DNA of 64,000 bases from Tragulus kanchil (taxonomy: Eukaryota; Chordata; Mammalia; Artiodactyla; Tragulidae). Shown piece by piece: positions 58,139-64,000 of this stretch. How positions within the stretch are numbered: the first letter of the stretch is position 1; each line of letters opens with the position of its first letter. The stretch lies in assembly GCA_022376925.1 (NCBI GenBank), contig JAIOJX010000002.1, positions 41,935,501 through 41,999,500 of the forward strand, written 5' to 3'. Both the position numbers and the translations under genes were made by a program. Under the pieces are notes generated by a model that made no database searches, was not told the origin of the DNA, and saw only the letters and a program-made list of their open reading frames with translations.

Positions 58139-60402
58139 TAAGGCCAAAAAAGGCAAAGTTGGTGCACTAATGGAAGGACATTAGATTGGGGACTGGCAGC
58201 AGACAAGCAGACACAATATGAGAAAATAATGTTGGGACAATCCAGTGGTTGCTAGTTTCAATAAGAACAGAAGAGAGCCTCAAGGGTAACAAGTATCTGA
58301 ATGAAAGACAAGCGTGGAAACATACACTCTACCATATATGAAATAGGTAGCCAGTAGGAACGTGCCGTGTGACACAGAAAGCTCATGCGTGGTGCTCTGT
58401 GACACCCAGAAGGGTGGGGCGGGGTGTCTGGTGGGAGGGAGGCTCAAGGGGGGGGTTGACATGTGTGTACCTTGGTGGAGTCCTGTTGATGTATGGCAGA
58501 AGCGAACACAGTATTGTGAAGTGATTATCCTGCATTAAAGAAAAGGAAAATCCCAAAGGAGGTGAGAGAACAAGCCATGAGGCACTTGGGAAGAGTGTTC
58601 CAGGGGTGGGGTGAGGCAGAGAGGGTGGGGCACCAGCGGTCAGGAGAAGGTCTGAAAAGCTGTGGCAGGGCCATTGATTCTATGCTGCCTGCACCTCAAA
58701 GCCTCTGGAAGGTTTTGTCAGAAGCAGAAGTACCGTAAATGCCATGTGAAAAGCACAGGGAGTGGTGGGTAAAGAGGCGGTGCATCCTGAAGACATGGCA
58801 GAAGCGGCATGCGTGAAGGACTGGGCGTGGGGAGTGGAGTCGGGGAGGCATCAAGAAGGGTTTGATGGTTTGGGCCACAAGATGAACGCTGGGTACCGTA
58901 AAAGGAGAGAAACAGAGGGGCTAACAGATGTGCAAGGAACAAGGAAAGTGAGGAGCTTCCTTGTGGATGTGTCGAGTTTGAGGTACCCATGAGTTACATA
59001 TGTAGAGAGAGGACTAAAATGAACTCCATGACATGTAAACTCACGGTTTCCATGGTGGATACATGGGTGGATAAACAGAGGTGAACGTGTGCTGATGTGT
59101 GGGAGAGAGTGTGTACACTCCTCGGCCTGTCTTCTGTGAGGTCCTGGGTCAGTGACACTCAGAAGCACTGAGCATGTTTAGCGCCTAGATGGTAGCTTTT
59201 AAATATCTGAAAGAAACCAGGGCTCTTGGTGAAACAGTGATTCCCGATTGGGATGAGAGAAATTCAGTTTCAGATCCTAAGGCCAAAAAGGCAAAGTTGG
59301 TGCACTAATGGAAGGACATTAGATTGGGGACTGGCAGCAGACAAGCAGACACAATATGAGAAAATAATGTTGGGACAATCCAGTGGTTGCTAGTTTCAAT
59401 AAGAACAGAAGAGAGCCTCAAGGGTAACAAGTATCTGAATGAAAGACAAGCGTGGAAACATACACTCTACCATATATGAAATAGGTAGCCAGTAGGAACG
59501 TGCCGTGTGACACAGAAAGCTCATGCGTGGTGCTCTGTGACACCCAGAAGGGTGGGGCGGGGTGTCTGGTGGGAGGGAGGCTCAAGGGGGGGGTTGACAT
59601 GTGTGTACCTTGGTGGAGTCCTGTTGATGTATGGCAGAAGCGAACACAGTATTGTGAAGTGATTATCCTGCATTAAAGAAAAGGAAAATCCCAAAGGAGG
59701 TGAGAGAACAAGCCATGAGGCACTTGGGAAGAGTGTTCCAGGGGTGGGGTGAGGCAGAGAGGGTGGGGCACCAGCGGTCAGGAGAAGGTCTGAAAAGCTG
59801 TGGCAGGGCCATTGATTCTATGCTGCCTGCACCTCAAAGCCTCTGGAAGGTTTTGTCAGAAGCAGAAGTACCGTAAATGCCATGTGAAAAGCACAGGGAG
59901 TGGTGGGTAAAGAGGCGGTGCATCCTGAAGACATGGCAGAAGCGGCATGCGTGAAGGACTGGGCGTGGGGAGTGGAGTCGGGGAGGCATCAAGAAGGGTT
60001 TGATGGTTTGGGCCACAAGATGAACGCTGGGTACCGTAAAAGGAGAGAAACAGAGGGGCTAACAGATGTGCAAGGAACAAGGAAAGTGAGGAGCTTCCTT
60101 GTGGATGTGTCGAGTTTGAGGTACCCATGAGTTACATATGTAGAGAGAGGACTAAAATGAACTCCATGACATGTAAACTCACGGTTTCCATGGTGGATAC
60201 ATGGGTGGATAAACAGAGGTGAACGTGTGCTGATGTGTGGGAGAGAGTGTGTGTACACTCCTCGGCCTGTCTTCTGTGAGGTCCTGGGTCAGTGACACTC
60301 AGAAGCACTGAGCATGTTTAGCGCCTAGATGGTAGCTTTTAAATATCTGAAAGAAACCAGGGCTCTTGGTGAAACAGTGATTCCCGATTGGGATGAGAGA
60401 AA
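58139..60402. repeat. Tandem direct duplication D14, offset 1138-1140 bp
   Basis: Copy 1 is 58139-59262 and copy 2 is 59278-60402, with 15 unmatched bases between. Differences are an A run (six against five) and a gt unit (gagtgtgtac against gagtgtgtgtac). The repeated frames at 58718 and 59856 and others derive from this. The unit may include a very old unnamed repeat at 58600-59000, otherwise nothing is recognised. Confidence 0.95.
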
Positions 60403-60474
60403 ATATTACCAGTGTCTTGAACATTTTGTTATGCCGAAAAAAAGGAACATTCTCAAAGAATGAAGCCCTCATTC

Positions 60475-60668
60475 GGGCTTCCCTGGTGGCTCAGATTGGG
60501 AAAGAATCCACCTGCAGTGGGGGAGACCTGGGTTGGGAGGATCCCCTGGAGAAGGAAATGACTACCCACTCCAGGATTCTTGCCTGGAGAATCCCATGGA
60601 CAGAGGAGCCAGGTGGGCTGCAGTCCATGAGGGTCACACAGAGTCGGACACGACTGAGCAGCTAAACA
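60475..60668 (+). mobile_element. Bov-tA type SINE, sense
   Basis: gggcttccctggtggctcag tRNA-like head, then the Bov-A body: gagaaggaaatgactaccca, attcttgcctggagaatccc, gagtcggacacgactgagca. This tRNA plus Bov-A composite is ruminant-specific. Confidence 0.92.
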
Positions 60669-60684
60669 CATGCACAGGGGGGTT

Positions 60685-60812
60685 AGTGAGAGAACAAGAC
60701 CACAGTCCCTCCAGGGCTACTAGGTGATTTTCAGTAAAAACTTTCTTTAGTAAGATCCCTCCTTCTCTTCATTTATCTTGTTTGAATTTAGAACTTCACT
60801 AGGACAGTAGTG
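60685..60812 (+). repeat. Diverged direct repeat, left copy
   Basis: gaccacagtccctccagggc ... gtaagatccctccttctctt ... tagaacttcactaggacagt parallels 61960-62095 in the same order and orientation, with many substitutions and small gaps. It is much older than D1-D15. Confidence 0.7.
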
Positions 60813-61959
60813 ATTCCATGGGGTGGGGGATGGGGATGTTTTGTATTGTATTTAGAAGTTCTAGAAAATTTGAGATTGTGAGGCCAGTCCTTTCTTGAAG
60901 ACGACAGAAAAGAGAGCCGTGGGGCACCCACTGGGAGGAGAACGTTGCACTTTCAGGTGCTTGCCTGCTGGTCCCCACACAACCTGGCAGGTGGGCACAG
61001 AGCAGTCGAGGAGAGGTGTCCTCCATGGTAGGGGTGGGCTGGTGGGGAGAGAGGGCCTGGAGAGGCGGAGCTAGGAGGTAGGTGTGCTCACGGTCCAGCG
61101 TGAGGTGTGTTCATAGCTGAGGATCTTCCTCCTCTCTGAGACTGAGTTATCTTCTGAAGGTGACCCTTCGTCTGCCGTCTTGAGTACTATAAACTGAATG
61201 TTGTTTAGTCTCTGAAATGATGTCATTATCAGACACCCTGAGACAACTCACTATTGCTCCGTGATAGTGCCCCTAGGACAGGTGTTGTTAGGATTGCAGA
61301 GGAGCTTACAAAACCAACGCTGATGTTTAAAAAAGAAGACAGTGCTTCATGCGTGCCTTTTGCTGAAGCAGTCTGTTTTATTTGGTGAGGTAGGAGCAGT
61401 TAGAATGTGTGCCTCTGCTTCGCAAACAGCAATGATTTCCACCTGCTCATTGGACAGGACTGGTTTCCAGTGAGTTAGTCAGCTTTGAGTGTGAAACCCT
61501 GACTCAGAGCCTGTTGTCCAGGCTGAGTCATGCTGTTCCTGCCGCGTCACGAGGCCCAGGGCAGCCTGCTTGCTCTCGGCTGGCGCCCTCTCTGGAACCA
61601 CAGACCCCTGAGGACATTCTGGAGTTGTCTCCTCTCTCCCAGGGCTGCGTGTAACCAGTGCCACCGGGGTGCATGGGAGGGCCGGAGCCATCGCGTTCAG
61701 TGTGGCCTTAGCATGTCAGGGCTCATCCTCCTCAGAGAACCGTGGCTGAGAAGGGCTGTGACGACTCTGGGGTTAGCCGCCAGGCCACGTGGTGAGCAGA
61801 GAAAGCCACAGGATATGTGACCTGCCTTGGCCCCTCTGAGATACCTTGGAGCCGCCTTCTTGCTTTGCACTTGCTTAAAGGCCCTTGACTATTCAAGTAC
61901 AGTGGAGGGAGGCCACAGAAAGGTGGGAATACTAAATGACTGTTTGACTGGGGGATAAT
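60813..61959. other. Unannotated stretch between the diverged repeats
   Basis: No recognised gene or element. Frames of up to 96 codons overlap on both strands. Confidence 0.45.
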
Positions 61960-62095
61960 GGGAGGAAAAGAGACCACAGTCTCCCCAGGGCTGCTCACTT
62001 GATTTGGCACATTCTAAGTAAAAATTTTCTTAGCTAAGATCCCTTCTTCCCTCCACCTATCTTGCTCTAATTTAGAAGTTCACTAGGACACTAAC
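61960..62095 (+). repeat. Diverged direct repeat, right copy
   Basis: gaccacagtctccccagggc ... ctaagatcccttcttccctc ... tagaagttcactaggacact is the partner of 60685-60812, about 1.27 kb downstream. Confidence 0.7.
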
Positions 62096-62351
62096 ACTCC
62101 TGTCTTCTGTAGCCGTGTCAAGGCTTCACGTTGTGAATTAGCATTTTAATACTGATTATTGTCCCCAAGTGTTGGAACTACTTCTTAGACCTTCTGTCCC
62201 TACAAAACCTGTATAAATTAGGTTTTGATTAATTCACTTTGGTGCACATACTGATCATCTGTAGTGTACAGCTGAGGGCTGTGATGCGCACAGAGGGAAT
62301 ACAAAGTGTGTTCCCGTACTCAAGAAACTTGCAGTCAAAAAGGAGAGAGAA

Positions 62352-62640
62352 GGGCTTCCCTGGTGGTCCAGTGGGTAAGGACACCACCTTGCAGTGCAAG
62401 GGGCGCCGGTTTGATCCCTGGCCTGGGAAGATCCCACGTGCCGCGGAGCGGCTGGACCCATGTGTCCAATTACTGGGCCGGAGCTCTGGAGCACATGCGC
62501 CCAGAGCCGGTGCTCTGCAACGACAGAGGCCACTGCGATAGGAGGCCCCCACGGGCCAAGGAACGAAGATGGATGAAAATAGATCAATAGAAGTGGCCCG
62601 CCCTCCCCCACCCTCCCCAACCTGTCCTCCCCTGCCCCAA
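62352..62640 (+). mobile_element. Young tRNA-derived SINE 'family A', sense
   Basis: gggcttccctggtggtccag head, A box, ggtttgatccc B box, cacgtgccgcggagcggctg middle and C-rich block ending gccccaaaaaa. It has no (aaat)n. Flanks aaaaaggagagagaag and aaaaaaggaaagaag suggest an imperfect target duplication. D15 copy 1 begins inside it. Confidence 0.88.
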
Positions 62641-62750
62641 AAAAGGAAAGAAGATCTGCTCAGGTTTTTGTAATACAGACTAGAATGTATAAAAACTAAA
62701 GTAATGGCAAAAATAAATCATTGTCCATACAAAGGAAAAGGAGGGATTGG

Positions 62751-62898
62751 TAACTTCCCTGGTGGACTTACAGCTAAGACTCCATGCTTTCAACTCAGGG
62801 CCGGGTTCCATCCCTGGTCAGGGAACTGGATCCCACATGCTGTAACTAAAGATCCTGCATGCTGCAATGAAGACCTGATGCAGCCAGTAAATAAATAG
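62751..62898 (+). mobile_element. CHR-type SINE, sense (D15 copy 1)
   Basis: taacttccctggtggactta, ggttccatccctggtcaggg and atcccacatgctgtaactaa are in CHR order, with an aataaataga tail. Confidence 0.85.
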
Positions 62899-62905
62899 AA
62901 TATTA

Positions 62906-63465
62906 AAGAGAGAAAGGAAATTGTTTATACAGTGGAATGAGAAAAATACTGAGGGAAATGGAATGAGTCTGTCTTGGAAAAAAGAGCATCTTTAGACAGG
63001 TATGGCGGTAGGACCTGAGGTTTACTTAGAGGACTGACAGGAGTCGGGACTCAGATGGGGCGAGGCTGCAGGCGCTTGGTCTTAGTCTCATGCATGGGGG
63101 AGTCGTGGGGATGCCCTGAAAGGTCCGTGACTGGCTGAGTGACAGAACTAACTCTGTCCCTTTGGGAAGACTGCTTTAGACCAGTATGCAAGTGTGGTGA
63201 GAGGGAAGAACCAGGTTAGGAGATCTTTTGGGGGACATCTTCCTCGTCCTCATCACAGGCAAAACAAGAAGCAAAACAGGAATGAGAAGGAGAGATGATG
63301 TTAAAAGTTAAATATGGAACAAATGGATCAACTGCAGCAACTGGGTGTGGAAAAGGAAACAAAGGTCACTTTCAAATTTTGGAACAGAGGAAGGGAGTTT
63401 TACACCAAGAAGAAACATGCAGGAAGGTAAGTTCAGACCACAAGACACAAGGCCTTAGGAGTCCT
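62906..63465. other. Unannotated non-coding stretch
   Basis: No recognised gene or element. It forms the right half of the D15 unit. Confidence 0.45.
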
Positions 63466-63713
63466 CTGCAGTGCAAGGCGCGGTTTGATCCCTGGCCTGG
63501 GAAGATCCCACGTGCCGCGGAGCGGCTGGACCCATGTGTCCAATTACTGGGCCGGAGCTCTGGAGCACATGCGCCCAGAGCCGGTGCTCTGCAACGACAG
63601 AGGCCACTGCGATAGGAGGCCCCCACGGGCCAAGGAACGAAGATGGATGAAAATAGATCAATAGAAGTGGCCCGCCCTCCCCACCCTCCCCAACCTGTCC
63701 TCCCTGCCCCAAA
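63466..63713 (+). mobile_element. Family A SINE, headless (D15 copy 2)
   Basis: Repeats 62393-62640 without the tRNA-like A-box end, because the D15 unit begins inside the element. It is not an independent insertion. Confidence 0.85.
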
Positions 63714-63821
63714 AAGGAAAGAAGATCTGCTCAGGTTTTTGTAATACAGACTAGAATGTATAAAAACTAAAGTAATGGCAAAAATAAATCATTGTCCATA
63801 CAAAGGAAAAGGAGGGATTGG

Positions 63822-63969
63822 TAACTTCCCTGGTGGACTTACAGCTAAGACTCCATGCTTTCAACTCAGGGCCGGGTTCCATCCCTGGTCAGGGAACTGG
63901 ATCCCACATGCTGTAACTAAAGATCCTGCATGCTGCAATGAAGACCTGATGCAGCCAGTAAATAAATAG
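63822..63969 (+). mobile_element. CHR-type SINE, sense (D15 copy 2)
   Basis: Same element as 62751-62898 at an offset of 1071, inside D15. Confidence 0.85.
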
Positions 63970-64000
63970 AATATTAAAGAGAGAAAGGAAATTGTTTATA

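Larger units (their letters stand above)
62393..64000. repeat. Tandem direct duplication D15 (right copy cut by window edge)
   Basis: Copy 1 is about 62393-63465; copy 2 starts at about 63466 and runs off the window. The offset is about 1071. Copy 2's start is degraded by single-base losses in c, g and a runs (aaggcgcggt against aaggggcgccggt, ctcccca against ctcccccacc-type, ccctgccccaaaaagg against cccctgccccaaaaaagg). Confidence 0.93.

Noticed and set aside
58600..59000. Possible shared ancient repeat with 18700-19290
   Set aside because: A few phrases look alike, but I could not build a convincing alignment or name the family, so I did not list it as a repeat pair.
1..64000. True biological amplification system producing about 1.1 kb tandem copies
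   Set aside because: Units share no sequence, have no common boundary motif, cut through unrelated elements, and carry junction-localised indels. An assembly origin explains all of this; I keep it as the main finding but not as biology.
1..64000. CRISPR array or satellite array
   Set aside because: No short regularly spaced repeats. The only repeats are dispersed transposons, short microsatellites, and the two-copy duplications.

Overview
The window is non-coding, repeat-dense nuclear DNA from a ruminant artiodactyl. The ruminant call rests on a BovB LINE (both strands), Bov-A and Bov-tA SINEs, several CHR-type tRNA-derived SINEs, old L1 pieces, MIR, and a Tigger1 DNA transposon. I found no host protein-coding gene, no functional tRNA or rRNA gene, and no CRISPR array. 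The longer open frames are chance readings through SINEs, L1 and GC-rich non-coding DNA. The species cannot be fixed from the sequence. The commonest element is a roughly 320 bp SINE with a tRNA-like head, and I do not recognise its middle part from the cattle families I know.

The dominant structural signal is a set of 15 direct tandem duplications, named D1-D15 here. Each has a unit of about 0.97-1.17 kb. The two copies in each pair are nearly identical, but different pairs are unrelated in sequence. Thirteen lie fully inside the window; D1 runs off the left edge and D15 off the right. The junctions fall at about 0.37, 4.40, 8.82, 13.0, 21.4, 24.4, 28.6, 30.8, 38.6, 40.7, 45.3, 50.8, 55.3, 59.3 and 63.5 kb. 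Eight of the 14 intervals are 4.0-4.6 kb. Copies differ mostly by homopolymer or short indels, and several junctions have degraded sequence on one side. This pattern fits unmerged overlapping contig ends in a draft assembly much better than a biological system. Roughly 16 kb, about a quarter of the window, would be redundant.

Layout. 0-4.2 kb: unannotated DNA with MIR relics and D1. 4.2-8.4 kb: antisense BovB interrupted by a young SINE, a second young SINE, and an antisense old L1 carrying a CHR SINE; D2 and D3 overlap this. 8.4-17 kb: mostly unique DNA with D3, D4, two young SINEs and a MIR. 17-18.3 kb: sense BovB 3' part split by a young SINE. 19.3-26 kb: two antisense L1 elements, with D5 and D6. 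26-32 kb: MIR, CHR and Bov-A SINEs, then largely unrecognised DNA filled by the chained duplications D7-D8. 32-35 kb: mosaic of L1, young SINEs, BovB and Bov-A. 35-42 kb: a hAT-like relic, unrecognised DNA, and chained D9-D10 with an old CHR SINE. 42-49 kb: young SINEs, an L1 3' piece, D11 and a CHR SINE. 48.9-53 kb: antisense Tigger1 with a dead transposase, a SINE-in-SINE nest and D12. 53-64 kb: an inverted Bov-A pair, D13, L1 relics, D14, Bov-tA, an old diverged repeat pair, and D15 with a young SINE plus a CHR SINE.

There is no gene network to describe. The useful content is the transposon history, with clear target-site duplications and nesting, and the evidence that the assembly is locally over-expanded.
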